In this document: positions 1-8,864 of the stretch, piece after piece
Layout of the letters: each line of letters starts with the position of its first letter
How positions within the stretch are numbered: position 1 is the first letter of the stretch
Source: Bacteroides acidifaciens
Lineage (GTDB): Bacteria; Bacteroidota; Bacteroidia; Bacteroidales; Bacteroidaceae
Assembly (NCBI RefSeq): GCF_903181435.1
Contig: NZ_CAEUHO010000001.1
Span: forward strand, 248,001 to 312,000
Direction of reading: 5' to 3'
DNA length: 64,000 bases
Translations under genes and position numbers: made by a program
The notes under the pieces: model-generated
Databases searched by the model: none
What the model saw: only the letters and a program-made list of their open reading frames with translations
Told to the model about the DNA's origin: nothing

Positions 1-1029
1 CGTATTAAAGGGTTTTATCAACTCAACGAGGGAAATATGGGAATGAACCGTGCTTCACTTGATTATTTTGATTATACGACAGGGCATTATACCCGTGATA
101 TTTTTTCCGAACGTAACCCGGAGATTGTAAAAGAGTTGGGAGATGTGGGAAATGACATTAAAGTATATGGACAGAAAGTATATGCGGTAATTAATGTTTC
201 CAATCTGATCGTTGTGTTTGATGTGCGTACTGCGCGTATAATCAAGGAGATAGAGGTTCCTAATTGCCGTTATTTGGCATTTTGGAAGGATAAGGCGTAT
301 ATCAGTTCCTATGCTGGTCCTGTGCAGATTGATCCGAATGCGGAAGTCGGGTTTGTAGCGGAAATAGATACGGCTAGCTTGGAAGTGACCCGAAAAGTGC
401 CGGTAGGATATCAGCCGGAAGAAATGGTTGTGTATAATAAGAAACTGTATGTGGCTAATTCGGGAGGATACCGTGCACCGAATTATGACCGGACGGTGTC
501 TGTGGTTGATTTGGAAACATTTAAAGAAAAAAAGAAAATAGATGTGGCTATCAATCTGTATCGGATGGCGATTGATGAACGTGGAGATATTTATGTGAGT
601 TCGCGTGGAGATTATAAGAATACTCCTTCTAATCTGTATGTGATAGATAGTACGACCGATGAAGTGAAGCAATGTTTGGATATTCCGGTGGGAGGAATGT
701 GTATAGACGGCGATAAGCTTTATTATTATAGTGTGGCTTATAACATGACATCGGGCAGAAATAAGGTAACATATGGAATCTTGGATACCCGGACTAAGAG
801 ACAAATAACGGATCGGATTATTACCGACGGCACTGATAAGGATATTATGATACCTTATGGCATTGCCGTTAACCCTGAAACTAAAGAGATATTTATGTCG
901 GATGCCCAAAATTACGTGGTGATCGGCTTCGTCTATTGTTTCTCACCCGAAGGAAAGTTGAAATGGAAAACAGAAGGGGGGAATATCCCCGGGCATTTTG
1001 CTTTTATAACAGAAGGATTGGTGAAATGA
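1..1029 (+). CDS. BtuG-like surface beta-propeller lipoprotein, 5' end outside the window
   Basis: The reading frame is open from base 1 to the stop at 1027-1029, so the N-terminus (signal peptide, lipobox) lies upstream and the ATG at 37 is internal. The visible part is a YncE/BtuG-type seven-bladed propeller with repeated blade motifs such as KVYAVINVSNLIVVFDVRT and KLYVANSGG. The opening 'LNEGNMGMNRASLDYFD' is typical of BtuG proteins. BtuG is known in Bacteroides as a surface lipoprotein that binds cobalamin with very high affinity and hands it to the TonB-dependent transporter BtuB. Genes at 3464 and 4477 look like further members of the same locus, which supports B12 capture. Exact ligand is inferred, since YncE-like propellers are a broad family. 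Nothing recognisable lies in the 253 bases after the stop. Confidence 0.75.
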   Translation, partial: RIKGFYQLNEGNMGMNRASLDYFDYTTGHYTRDIFSERNPEIVKELGDVGNDIKVYGQKVYAVINVSNLIVVFDVRTARIIKEIEVPNCRYLAFWKDKAYISSYAGPVQIDPNAEVGFVAEIDTASLEVTRKVPVGYQPEEMVVYNKKLYVANSGGYRAPNYDRTVSVVDLETFKEKKKIDVAINLYRMAIDERGDIYVSSRGDYKNTPSNLYVIDSTTDEVKQCLDIPVGGMCIDGDKLYYYSVAYNMTSGRNKVTYGILDTRTKRQITDRIITDGTDKDIMIPYGIAVNPETKEIFMSDAQNYVVIGFVYCFSPEGKLKWKTEGGNIPGHFAFITEGLVK

Positions 1030-1282
1030 ATAGAAACATATTTAATACTTTATTTATATGGAATCAATAGTTCGTTAAATTTTGAATTAACATAAAAGTA
1101 GGTCAAGACCTATCAAAACATAAATTTAAAGTTTCCGCGGAATTGAGCAATAAGAATCAACAACTAGAATTTTATTAAGAGTTCTTGTATTTTCTTTTCT
1201 CTATAATGGATTCTTAGTTTCCATTAGTTTTCGTGTATATAAATGTTTTATTATAAATTTAAAATTAATTAAGGAGAGAAAA

Positions 1283-1687
1283 ATGAAAAGATTTTTTTTA
1301 TTATTTATCATGGCGTGTTCACTATTTGTTTCTTGTTCTAAAGAATCTCCGGAAGAAGATGTTGGGAATTTCAATGACTTGTCACGGACATTATGGGAAG
1401 GGAAAATAATACTTGCTGGTGTGGAAAGTTCTATTGTTATTTCTTTTGATTCAGGAATTGAGGGATATTGTTTTTTTAATTCGTCAAAGGATGAATCTTG
1501 TTTGTTTGAATATTCAATGATGGACAAGGAGGTAAGATTCTATAATGTATATGGTGACAGTGATAAATTAGTTATCAATGGATTATGGCATTTTCTGATA
1601 TTGGAGAAAAATAAAATAAAGTTAATAAAAATTGATTCAGAAGAAGAACGCAACTATATAACTCTAACAAGAATCATTAATAATTAA
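1283..1687 (+). CDS. Small AT-rich lipoprotein, unknown function, partner of the MACPF gene
   Basis: This gene encodes 134 residues with a lipoprotein signal (LFVSC lipobox, Cys at about residue 17) followed by an acidic stretch, SKESPEED, of the kind linked to surface export in Bacteroides. A ribosome-binding sequence (aaggagag) precedes the ATG. The rest is short beta-prone segments that start with LWEGKI and end with ITLTRI, like small lipocalin/calycin-type lipoproteins, but I recognise no family with certainty. It lies 11 bases before the MACPF gene on the same strand and shares its low GC, so the two probably arrived together and are cotranscribed. It might be a protective, chaperone or accessory protein for the pore former; that is inference only. 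It has no sequence relation to the flanking B12 genes. Confidence 0.6.
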   Translation: MKRFFLLFIMACSLFVSCSKESPEEDVGNFNDLSRTLWEGKIILAGVESSIVISFDSGIEGYCFFNSSKDESCLFEYSMMDKEVRFYNVYGDSDKLVINGLWHFLILEKNKIKLIKIDSEEERNYITLTRIINN

Positions 1688-1698
1688 AAGATACCATT

Positions 1699-3369
1699 AT
1701 GAAACTTACTCATTTTTTATTGATCACTATTGTTCTTTGCTTATGTTCTTGTTCGAATGAACAAGAATTTTGTAATCTTGATAATGTAAAAACAAAGGAA
1801 TTTACTATCAGGAATAGAGATTCTCGCTTTCCTTTAGAATTAAACTATATTCCAGTTAATGATTCAAAAACGAGAAGTGATATAACATATCAATATCAAT
1901 ATTTGGGACATGGATTTAAACCTATCACATTACCATTAATTGATGCAGCTAATATAAGTTCGCCAATATTTGACATTGATAAAATAATTGAAGTAGGTAA
2001 AAATAACCAAGAATTGGATTTAAAATCTTCCAGATTAATAAATTCTTGGTTACCTGATATTACCACATTTACAAGTTTTGATAGTTATGCTAAATCTGAA
2101 AGTGTGACTAAAGCAGTTAAAGGAGGTTTTTCTCTGACTAATATTCCTATAGTTGGCAAGATTTTTGGATTTGGAAGTAGAAAGAAATACACAGAAGTTT
2201 TTAATTCTTTGATTATTGATACAACAAAATCTGTCTATGGAAAAATGGAAATCATTTATCGTGATTCTTTGCATCGCATTCATATGTCAGAGAGCACTTA
2301 TAAAGACCTTTCAGGTCTTTATAATTTAAGATTCAAAAAAGATCTATATAATATGCATATGCTAGATATTCTCAATTCATATGGCTATTTTGTTATATCA
2401 GGAATAGAAACTGGTGGTATATTAACTGCTATGTATCAGGGTACATTTACTTCTCACGAAAATTATGAATACAGATCTAAAACGATGTCAGATAGCATTA
2501 CTGCAACTATGTCATTTAAGGGTGTCAGTGGAAGTGCTGATATTTCAATACATAAAAGTAAAGCAAATGCTTCAGGTTCTGTAAAAAAATATTCCGCCAT
2601 AAATATATCTTATAGAACTTTCGGTGGAGATTTTTCTTCATCAAGATTTACTCCTCCTGCAAACATTGACAATTTGTCGGACATAAGTTTTGATTCATGG
2701 GCACAATCTTTGAAGGATAAAAGTCTTTTAGTTGTTTCACAAATATCTGAAGAAGGGCTTGTACCCATTTATGATTTTTTATTAGAAGAAAACTTTAAAG
2801 AACAAGCTAAAAGATACACAACTGTTGGCATTAGCATCCCTCACATGGGATTGATTGAGCCATTCTTATATTTAGAAACTTATGGAACTATTGATATGAG
2901 ATTTGCTTCCTTATTTTTAGTAACTAAATATGGTGATTATATTCGAATAGCATCAGCTCAACTTCCAGGAATTTCTATAACAAACGCTGTTGTACAGTCT
3001 GTATTTGATTCAATGATAGGTAAAGGGAAATCATTTTTTTCGGGATTAAAAGTCAAAGCCAAACATTATTATCTAACTGTCCCATCTCCTTATGATGATA
3101 AAAATATCACGGAAGTTGTTGCGTCTTTACCTAAAAAAGAATTTCAATTTGATACATATAACATGGCGTCAAACATCTCTGATTATGAATATTGTACTTG
3201 TAAGGAGAATAATAACATATATATGGTTTGCAAGAAAAGTAAAACAGCTTTTACTATAGCTTATGATTCTATTTGGATACAATATGGAATACAAAAGCCT
3301 ATTGATATTAATAATTTGAAACAAATATCATTACATGATCTTGTCGGGTATCATTTATTTGGATTATAA
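1699..3369 (+). CDS. MACPF-domain lipoprotein, candidate secreted antimicrobial pore-former (BSAP-like)
   Basis: 556 residues. The N-terminus is a lipoprotein signal (LCLCSC, attached Cys about residue 18). Residues 228-240 read YGYFVISGIETGG. This keeps the Y-G then x6-G-G layout of the membrane attack complex/perforin signature (Y/W-G-T/S-H-F/Y-x6-GG), although the T/S, H and F/Y positions are Y, F and V. It is followed by alternating polar/small stretches (MSFKGVSGSADIS and KANASGSVKKYS, about 272-302) that fit the membrane-inserting hairpin of MACPF proteins, and the C-terminal third could be a targeting domain. In Bacteroides, MACPF proteins (BSAP-1 to -4) kill related strains. The gene is very AT-rich: bases 2161-2220 hold 14 G/C of 60 against 30 of 60 at 11041-11100 in mutB. 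This points to transfer. Killing activity and target are unknown. Confidence 0.75.
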   Translation: MKLTHFLLITIVLCLCSCSNEQEFCNLDNVKTKEFTIRNRDSRFPLELNYIPVNDSKTRSDITYQYQYLGHGFKPITLPLIDAANISSPIFDIDKIIEVGKNNQELDLKSSRLINSWLPDITTFTSFDSYAKSESVTKAVKGGFSLTNIPIVGKIFGFGSRKKYTEVFNSLIIDTTKSVYGKMEIIYRDSLHRIHMSESTYKDLSGLYNLRFKKDLYNMHMLDILNSYGYFVISGIETGGILTAMYQGTFTSHENYEYRSKTMSDSITATMSFKGVSGSADISIHKSKANASGSVKKYSAINISYRTFGGDFSSSRFTPPANIDNLSDISFDSWAQSLKDKSLLVVSQISEEGLVPIYDFLLEENFKEQAKRYTTVGISIPHMGLIEPFLYLETYGTIDMRFASLFLVTKYGDYIRIASAQLPGISITNAVVQSVFDSMIGKGKSFFSGLKVKAKHYYLTVPSPYDDKNITEVVASLPKKEFQFDTYNMASNISDYEYCTCKENNNIYMVCKKSKTAFTIAYDSIWIQYGIQKPIDINNLKQISLHDLVGYHLFGL

Positions 3370-3427
3370 ATAATGCAGTCGTACTTGATAGAATCTAGTA
3401 CAAAAATAAACAAATGGCGTGAAAATT

Positions 3428-3435
3428 TATATTTG
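3428..3435 (+). promoter_or_regulatory. -7 promoter element at the cassette/B12-locus junction
   Basis: TATATTTG matches the Bacteroides -7 consensus TAnnTTTG and lies 28 bases before the ATG at 3464. No convincing -33 TTTG is visible. It could restart transcription of the B12 genes behind the AT-rich cassette. Confidence 0.4.
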
Positions 3436-3463
3436 AAGTCCTGGTTTTTATATTTAATCATTC

Positions 3464-4447
3464 ATGAAAAAGAAGAATCTATTTTTAATGTTTGCTCTCT
3501 TTGGATTTGTTTTGTTAAATGGAAGCTTATTTACAGCATGTTCCGACGAGGATAATAATGGTAATGAAGGAGGGGGAGGGACTGAACCCGATCCTGAATT
3601 GAATTTTGATTGTAGTCCCTATGTCACCAAAGTCATTGACTATCGTCCTGCTCCGGGGCAGTTTGTTAATACGATGCCGTCCTACGAGGAGGGTGATACA
3701 CAGGAAACTATGAATGCGAAAGTACTGTCTACTATCGGAAACGGAAAGAAAGGGTTTATTACCTTAGGAGCTTATGGGGGATATGTAGTTGTTGGCTTCG
3801 ACCATACTATTCAGAATGTGGAAGGAGAAAAGGATTTTCGGATAGTTGGAAATGCATTTATCGGTAATAGTGAACCAGCTATTGTGATGGTAGCTTATGA
3901 TAAAAACCAGAATGGAAAACCGGATGCTGATGAATGGTATGAATTGGCTGGCAGTGAGTATTATAAAAAGCCTACGATTAAAGGGTATGAGATCACTTAT
4001 TTCAGAAACGAAAAAGACCACGTACCTACTCCGGATCTTGAAAACTATTTATCCGATGACACGTACTGTCCTTGGACTGATAACCAGGGTAGAAGTGGCT
4101 ATGTGTATAAAAACATATACCATGACCAAGATTATTTCCCGAAATGGATTACTGATAATCAGATAGTATTCAAAGGTACATTATTGGCTGATAATGGGGT
4201 TGATAATGGACCTGACGCCTATGCACGTTGGACATTGAATGCTTATGATTGGGGATATGCCGATAATACAAAAGATGGAGATGTATTTGATATTGGTTGG
4301 GCTGTCGATACCGAAGGACAGGCTGTAAAGTTGCCGGGAGCTGATTTTATAAAGATATATACAGGTGTTAACCAGTATTGTGGCTGGGTGGGAGAGGTTT
4401 CTACCGAGGTTGGTAAGATCGAGGATCTTCATGTGTTAGCAAATTAA
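3464..4447 (+). CDS. Surface lipoprotein of a B12-acquisition locus
   Basis: 327 residues with a long signal peptide and lipobox (LFTACSDEDNN); the DEDNN after the cysteine is a surface-export type signal. The mature part has a Gly-rich linker (NEGGGG) and then a single domain with many aromatic, Asp and Asn residues (for example DWGYADN, DADEWYEL, GVNQYCGW), consistent with a metal- or ligand-binding beta-sandwich. Databases often label this family 'cell surface protein' or 'PKD domain-containing'. Related proteins recur beside btuB/btuG genes in Bacteroides, and one such class (BtuH) binds B12. I infer B12 binding or presentation from context; the exact class is not certain. It ends 29 bases before the DUF5074 gene and is probably cotranscribed with it. 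The ATG at 3464 was chosen because a complete signal peptide starts there. Confidence 0.6.
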   Translation: MKKKNLFLMFALFGFVLLNGSLFTACSDEDNNGNEGGGGTEPDPELNFDCSPYVTKVIDYRPAPGQFVNTMPSYEEGDTQETMNAKVLSTIGNGKKGFITLGAYGGYVVVGFDHTIQNVEGEKDFRIVGNAFIGNSEPAIVMVAYDKNQNGKPDADEWYELAGSEYYKKPTIKGYEITYFRNEKDHVPTPDLENYLSDDTYCPWTDNQGRSGYVYKNIYHDQDYFPKWITDNQIVFKGTLLADNGVDNGPDAYARWTLNAYDWGYADNTKDGDVFDIGWAVDTEGQAVKLPGADFIKIYTGVNQYCGWVGEVSTEVGKIEDLHVLAN

Positions 4448-4476
4448 TAATTTTTTAATATAGAAAACAGAAGAAA

Positions 4477-5877
4477 ATGAAAAAGTATTTTTTATTGGCG
4501 TTTGTTGCGCTTGGTATTGGCTTTACAGCTTGTGATGATGATGAAAAACTGGAGTATGTTGAAGTTATAGAGGATTCACAGCCGTCTGCTGTCATTCCGG
4601 CGAAAGGCTTTTATGTAGCTAATGAGGATTGGTTCGGACATGATAATGGTACTGTGAATTATTTTAAAGTGAATGGAGACGGGTACGATGTGGTGTATCG
4701 GGCTTATCGGGCAGCTAATGCGGGCGAAAAATTAGGTGTGACAACTCAATTTGGAACAACATGGGGAGATAATATCTATTTGCTTTCTAAACAAGGAGAC
4801 CGCTTTGTTGTAGCAGACGCGAGCACATTAAAGAAGAAAGCAGTATTTACGGATATAGGAGGAGACGGACGTACTTTCGTTGGAGTGGACGATAAATTGG
4901 GCTATATTGGTTACAATGGTGGTATCCGTCAGTTTGATATAACTAATTTGCAACTGGGAAATCCGGTGGAAGGAATTTCCGATCAGATGGGAGCAATGTG
5001 CTTTGCGGAAGGACGCATTTTTGCTTTGACAAATAAAAAGGTCTATATCATTGATGTAACGACCAATAAAGTTGAAAAAACATTGGAGGGTGCATTTAAT
5101 ACTTTAACAAGAAGTAAAGATGGAACAATATGGATTGCTACGGCTAATAACTTCTTAAAAGTAAATCCTGTTACATTGGAAGAAGAAACGATGGAATATC
5201 CTGGGGGAGTGAAATTAAGTGGCTCTTGGGGAGCTTGGAATGCGGGAAGTCTTTGCGCTAGTACTCAAAGTAATACCCTTTATTGGTCAAGCGGTGGATG
5301 GAGTAGTACTGTAGTAGTAAAATATGATATAGATACTCAGGCATTTAATTCGGCTTTTTATACTTTAGGAAAGCATGAAAATAAACAATTAACTTTTTAT
5401 GGAGCTGGTATTCGTGTAGACCCTATAACAGATCGTGTAATTGCTACAGTAGCTCGTGGATATGAAAGTTATAACTGGGTTTATATCATCAGCCCGAGCG
5501 GAACTTTGGAAAAAGAAATAGAAGTGAAAGGTGGAGGTGATTCCGGAGAAAGTGGATATTACTGGTTCCCTGCAGTACCTTTCTTTGAGGATGCTAACAA
5601 ACCGGAAATCTTAATTAATCAGATACTATTGTCTCCGGGAGAAACCAAGGTCATTGATTTGACTGAAAAAATAGTTGATGCGGATAATACTTCTGCTTCA
5701 ATCATCCGTCAAGTGGAATTTGCGGAAAATAAACTAGTGAACTATTCTTTGGCGGCTGGAATGTTGACTGTGACCGCTAAAGAGCACATTGGTAGTACAG
5801 AGTGTAAGATAACTGCTATTTCGAATGGAAAGAGAGTTGAAAAAAAAGTACGTGTGGATGTAGGTTTAAATAAATAA
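4477..5877 (+). CDS. DUF5074-type beta-propeller lipoprotein, BtuG-related
   Basis: 466 residues. The signal peptide ends in the lipobox GFTACDDDEK, with an acidic surface-export signal. Residues about 45-370 are repeated propeller blades (for example TWGDNIYLLSKQGDRF, GRIFALTNKKVYIIDV, DGTIWIATANNFLKV). The C-terminal 90 residues form a separate Ig-like domain (SPGETKVIDLTEKI to the end). DUF5074 propellers are common in Bacteroides cobalamin loci and are distant relatives of BtuG. The likely role is surface capture of cobalamin or a related corrinoid, inferred from the family and the neighbouring BtuG-like gene. A strong terminator at 5892-5940 closes the operon. Confidence 0.65.
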   Translation: MKKYFLLAFVALGIGFTACDDDEKLEYVEVIEDSQPSAVIPAKGFYVANEDWFGHDNGTVNYFKVNGDGYDVVYRAYRAANAGEKLGVTTQFGTTWGDNIYLLSKQGDRFVVADASTLKKKAVFTDIGGDGRTFVGVDDKLGYIGYNGGIRQFDITNLQLGNPVEGISDQMGAMCFAEGRIFALTNKKVYIIDVTTNKVEKTLEGAFNTLTRSKDGTIWIATANNFLKVNPVTLEEETMEYPGGVKLSGSWGAWNAGSLCASTQSNTLYWSSGGWSSTVVVKYDIDTQAFNSAFYTLGKHENKQLTFYGAGIRVDPITDRVIATVARGYESYNWVYIISPSGTLEKEIEVKGGGDSGESGYYWFPAVPFFEDANKPEILINQILLSPGETKVIDLTEKIVDADNTSASIIRQVEFAENKLVNYSLAAGMLTVTAKEHIGSTECKITAISNGKRVEKKVRVDVGLNK

Positions 5878-5891
5878 TTATCAACCATTAA

Positions 5892-5941
5892 AAAAGCGGT
5901 TAAAAGCAAGAATAAGTAACTCTTGCTTTTAGCCGCTTTTT
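5892..5941 (+). terminator. Rho-independent terminator of the B12-locus operon
   Basis: A 20-bp stem (arms 5892-5911 and 5921-5940, one G-T pair) with a 9-base loop, AAAA before and TTTT after, starts 14 bases after the DUF5074 stop. The rest of 5942-6174 shows no gene and no clear structure. Confidence 0.9.
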
Positions 5942-6174
5942 ATATTCTCCAGTTTTTGGGAAATAATGCTTTCGTCTTGCTATTTTCAAAAGTGATTTTC
6001 AGATGTAAGTATCTATGATTTGTGTGATTGGGATGTAATTTGTTTAAATAAAACGATAGAGTAGTAAGTTTTCTGAAGAAACTATGAGTTCCGCACGCAG
6101 GAAATTAAAGGATATTTCATCGTTACTTTCAAATATAACTTTCGTCTGATGATGTGAGTTTTAGAAAAAAGTCG

Positions 6175-6182
6175 TATGTTTG
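6175..6182 (+). promoter_or_regulatory. -7 promoter element of the cytidylate-kinase-like gene
   Basis: TATGTTTG fits TAnnTTTG. It overlaps an in-frame upstream ATG (6180) of the following gene, which makes that start unlikely and favours the ATG at 6210. No clear -33 element. Confidence 0.5.
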
Positions 6183-6209
6183 CTACCAAACCATAAAACA
6201 AAATGTACT

Positions 6210-6845
6210 ATGAACGGTAATTATGTAATTAACATCGGTCGACAATTGGGTAGCGGCGGCAAGGAAATCGGAGAGAAGTTGGCAGCTCGTTTGGGAATCG
6301 ACTTCTACGATAAAGAACTGATTAATCTGGCTTCCGAAGAAAGTGGCTTGTGTAAGGAATTCTTTGAGAAAGCGGACGAAAAGGCTTCACAGGGTATTAT
6401 CGGGGGATTGTTCGGTATGCGCTTCCCGTTTATCAGTGAAGGGGCGATGCCGTGCACTAATTGTTTGAGCAATGATGCTCTGTTTAAAGTGCAGAGTGAT
6501 GTCATCCGTCGTTTGGCGGCGGAGAAGTCCTGTGTGTTTGTAGGGCGTTGCGCAGATTATATCTTGCGCGAGCATCCCCGTTGTGCGAATATCTTTATTT
6601 CGGCTTCGAAGGAAGACCGTATTGAAAGGGTTTGCCGGATTCATCAGGTGAATGAAGAGGCTGCGGAAGAGATTATCGAAAAAGCGGACAAGAAACGTTC
6701 GGAATACTATAATTATTATAGCTATAAGACTTGGGGGGCAGCAGCTACTTACCATCTGTGCGTGGATTCCTCTTCTTTGGGTGTGGAAGAAACCGTGCGG
6801 TTTGTGGAAGAGTTTGTGGTGAAGAGATTGAAGTTGATAGTATAA
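6210..6845 (+). CDS. Cytidylate-kinase-like family protein
   Basis: 211 residues from the ATG at 6210. The protein starts YVINIGRQLGSGGKEIGEKLA, a P-loop variant typical of the cytidylate kinase-like family (Cytidylate_kin2), followed by IDFYDKELI and VFVGRCADYIL, which are also typical of that family. A true cmk is present separately at 59586-60272, so this is a second, divergent NMP-kinase-like protein whose substrate is not established. The central segment 'EGAMPCTNCLSNDALF' contains a CxxC pair. It stands alone: a terminator lies upstream, and a bidirectional terminator separates it from the convergent transporter gene. Confidence 0.8.
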   Translation: MNGNYVINIGRQLGSGGKEIGEKLAARLGIDFYDKELINLASEESGLCKEFFEKADEKASQGIIGGLFGMRFPFISEGAMPCTNCLSNDALFKVQSDVIRRLAAEKSCVFVGRCADYILREHPRCANIFISASKEDRIERVCRIHQVNEEAAEEIIEKADKKRSEYYNYYSYKTWGAAATYHLCVDSSSLGVEETVRFVEEFVVKRLKLIV

Positions 6846-6867
6846 AACGGGCATAAGTAAGATAAAT

Positions 6868-6906
6868 AAAGCCGGCATATTCTGTTGAAGGATATAGCCG
6901 GCTTTA
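6868..6906. terminator. Bidirectional terminator between convergent genes
   Basis: The inverted repeat aaagccggc / gccggcttt with a short AT extension and a 1-base bulge sits between the stop of the kinase-like gene (6845) and the stop of the transporter gene (6929). Confidence 0.75.
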
Positions 6907-6928
6907 CTGTTTATATGCTAAGCTCGAT

Positions 6929-8593
6929 TTACATCATCGCCAATAATATCATCTGTCCTGTTAAAATACGAAGGAACATGGATAATGGATAAACAGTAGA
7001 ATATCCTACTGCGGGAGCGTCGCTTGAAGTTACCTGGTTGGAATAAGCCAACGCAGGCGGGTCGGTGTTGCTACCGGCTATCAATCCCATGAGAGTGAAG
7101 TAGTTCACTTTATAATATAATCTCGCAATCGCACCGATGATAAGCAACGGGATGACTGTGATTAGGAAACCACAACCTACATATAACAAACCGTCACCTT
7201 CGACTACCGTTTGTACGAAATTGGCACCGGCATCTATGCCGACACTGGCAAGAAAGAGCACGATGCCGATTTCACGAAGCATCAGGTTGGCACTCATTGT
7301 CGTATAAGTCACCAGGTGGAGTTTATGACCGAAACGTCCGATCAGGATGGCAACTACCAGCGGACCACCAGCCAACCCAAGTTTCAATGGTGTCGGCATA
7401 CCGGGGAATGCGATAGGAAGGCTACCCAAAAGGATACCTAAGAAGATACCGACAAAAATAGTGATGATATTCGGTGTGTCTAGGCGTTTCAACTGATTAC
7501 CCAATACTCCTGCAACACGTTCTACCGCATCCTGCTGACCTACTACCATCACGCGGTCACCCACTTGCAATACGAGATTAGGGTCGGCAAACAAATCCAT
7601 ACCTGAACGATTGACGCGAGTTACGTTGACCCCGTACATACTGCGGAAGTGCATAGACCCCAGCGTCTTTCCGTTGATTTCCGGCTTGGTAACCAAGATA
7701 CGGCGAGATACCATCGGAAGGTCTTGTTTCTCCCAGTCTATATTTACCTCTTTACCTATAAATACAGTGATGGCAGCAGCATCGTCTTCAGAACAGACTA
7801 TAAATAACTGGTCGCCAACATTGAAAATAGTTTCGTGATTTGGAATACTTACGTGTCCTTCGTGACGGATGCGGGAGCAAACAAACTGGCGTCCTAAGAA
7901 ATCCTTGACTTCCAGCAGTGTCTTTCCGTTGATAGATTCATTACGTACCTCCAAGCTAAGCATATGAGGCATTAAATGTGCATCTCCGCTCTGTGTTTTC
8001 AGGCTTTCTTCTTCCTTCGCCATGTTGACACGGAAAATATAGCGGATAGCGATGATAGAACCGATGATACCCACTACACCGAGTGGATATGCGCAGGCAT
8101 AACCCAGCGCAATCTGCGGACCGTTGTAGCTCAACTGGTTCAGAGCTTCATTGGCAGCACCGAGTCCCGGAGTGTTTGTCACAGCTCCGTAGAGGATACC
8201 TACCATCATCGGCAATTCTATGCGACCGTTCCACAAGTAATAAAGTCCCAGTGCAACGGCAATATTTAACACTACGATGCCTACAGCCAATAGGTTTAAT
8301 GTCATTCCTCCCTTTTTGAAAGAAGAGAAGAAAGACGGCCCCACCTGAAGACCGATACAGAATACGAACAAAATCAATCCGAACTCACGGATGAAATGTA
8401 GGATGTGTGTATCGGCTGTGAAGCCGAAGTGTCCCATCAGGATGCCGGCAAACAAAACAAAAGTGACGCCCAGCGATACTCCGAATATCTTTATCTTGCC
8501 GAGGTACACGCCTGTTGCCACTACAAATGCGTAGAGGAACACGATATGTGCCACGGAGCTGGGGTCCCACAATAAACTTTGTAACCAATCCAT
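6929..8593 (-). CDS. AspT/YidE-family putative transporter with two RCK_C domains
   Basis: 554 residues, the usual length for the aspartate:alanine exchanger (AAE) / YidE family. Five N-terminal hydrophobic segments (about residues 10-190, including [13 protein letters not shown] and [19 protein letters not shown]) come before a soluble middle (about 200-375) holding two TrkA-C/RCK_C-like domains ([16 protein letters not shown] and [14 protein letters not shown]). A second membrane block (about 378-554) follows. '[10 protein letters not shown]' and '[10 protein letters not shown]' are the paired motifs of the family's internal duplication. The substrate is unknown; dicarboxylate or amino-acid exchange is known for AspT only. 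It stands alone and is read from its own promoter at 8634-8665. Confidence 0.85.
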   Translation of the reverse strand: MDWLQSLLWDPSSVAHIVFLYAFVVATGVYLGKIKIFGVSLGVTFVLFAGILMGHFGFTADTHILHFIREFGLILFVFCIGLQVGPSFFSSFKKGGMTLNLLAVGIVVLNIAVALGLYYLWNGRIELPMMVGILYGAVTNTPGLGAANEALNQLSYNGPQIALGYACAYPLGVVGIIGSIIAIRYIFRVNMAKEEESLKTQSGDAHLMPHMLSLEVRNESINGKTLLEVKDFLGRQFVCSRIRHEGHVSIPNHETIFNVGDQLFIVCSEDDAAAITVFIGKEVNIDWEKQDLPMVSRRILVTKPEINGKTLGSMHFRSMYGVNVTRVNRSGMDLFADPNLVLQVGDRVMVVGQQDAVERVAGVLGNQLKRLDTPNIITIFVGIFLGILLGSLPIAFPGMPTPLKLGLAGGPLVVAILIGRFGHKLHLVTYTTMSANLMLREIGIVLFLASVGIDAGANFVQTVVEGDGLLYVGCGFLITVIPLLIIGAIARLYYKVNYFTLMGLIAGSNTDPPALAYSNQVTSSDAPAVGYSTVYPLSMFLRILTGQMILLAMM

Positions 8594-8633
8594 AATTATA
8601 GTAGTTTTTATAATGTCTTTTTAAAAACGGGTG

Positions 8634-8665
8634 CAAAATTAGTCATAACATTGGAGCTAATCAAA
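8634..8665 (-). promoter_or_regulatory. Promoter of the AspT/YidE-family gene
   Basis: On the minus strand a -33 TTTG (8662-8665) and a -7 TAATTTTG (8634-8641) are separated by 20 bases, matching the Bacteroides consensus TTTG-N19-21-TAnnTTTG. Confidence 0.75.
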
Positions 8666-8776
8666 TAAAAGGAGAACTAAAAATTGCACAAAAGAAGAAT
8701 TTCCATACGGATTCTATACAGGACGGAGAGGTGTGCGAATTTTCTATAAAAAGAAGTTTTGTTTGAACTTATTAAT

Positions 8777-8784
8777 TATATTTG
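8777..8784 (+). promoter_or_regulatory. -7 promoter element of mutAB
   Basis: TATATTTG lies 80 bases before the mutA ATG. The roughly 75-base leader shows no cobalamin-riboswitch core that I can recognise. Confidence 0.5.
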
Positions 8785-8864
8785 CAAGTCGAACAACAGA
8801 CATTTGGAAAGAGACAGATAAAAATAAAGACAATATTAATTCTTGTTTTAATTTTAGATAAACT

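Noticed and set aside
1030..3463. Direct repeats flanking the MACPF cassette as insertion scars
   Set aside because: Only a 9-base AT-only match (atatttaat) was seen near both ends, which is not significant in such AT-rich DNA.
3373..3555. 60-codon frame between the MACPF gene and the next lipoprotein gene
   Set aside because: It overlaps the start of the well-supported lipoprotein gene at 3464 in another frame, has no ribosome-binding site and encodes no recognisable signal.
8785..8864. Cobalamin riboswitch in the mutA leader
   Set aside because: The leader is too short and no conserved riboswitch core could be found.
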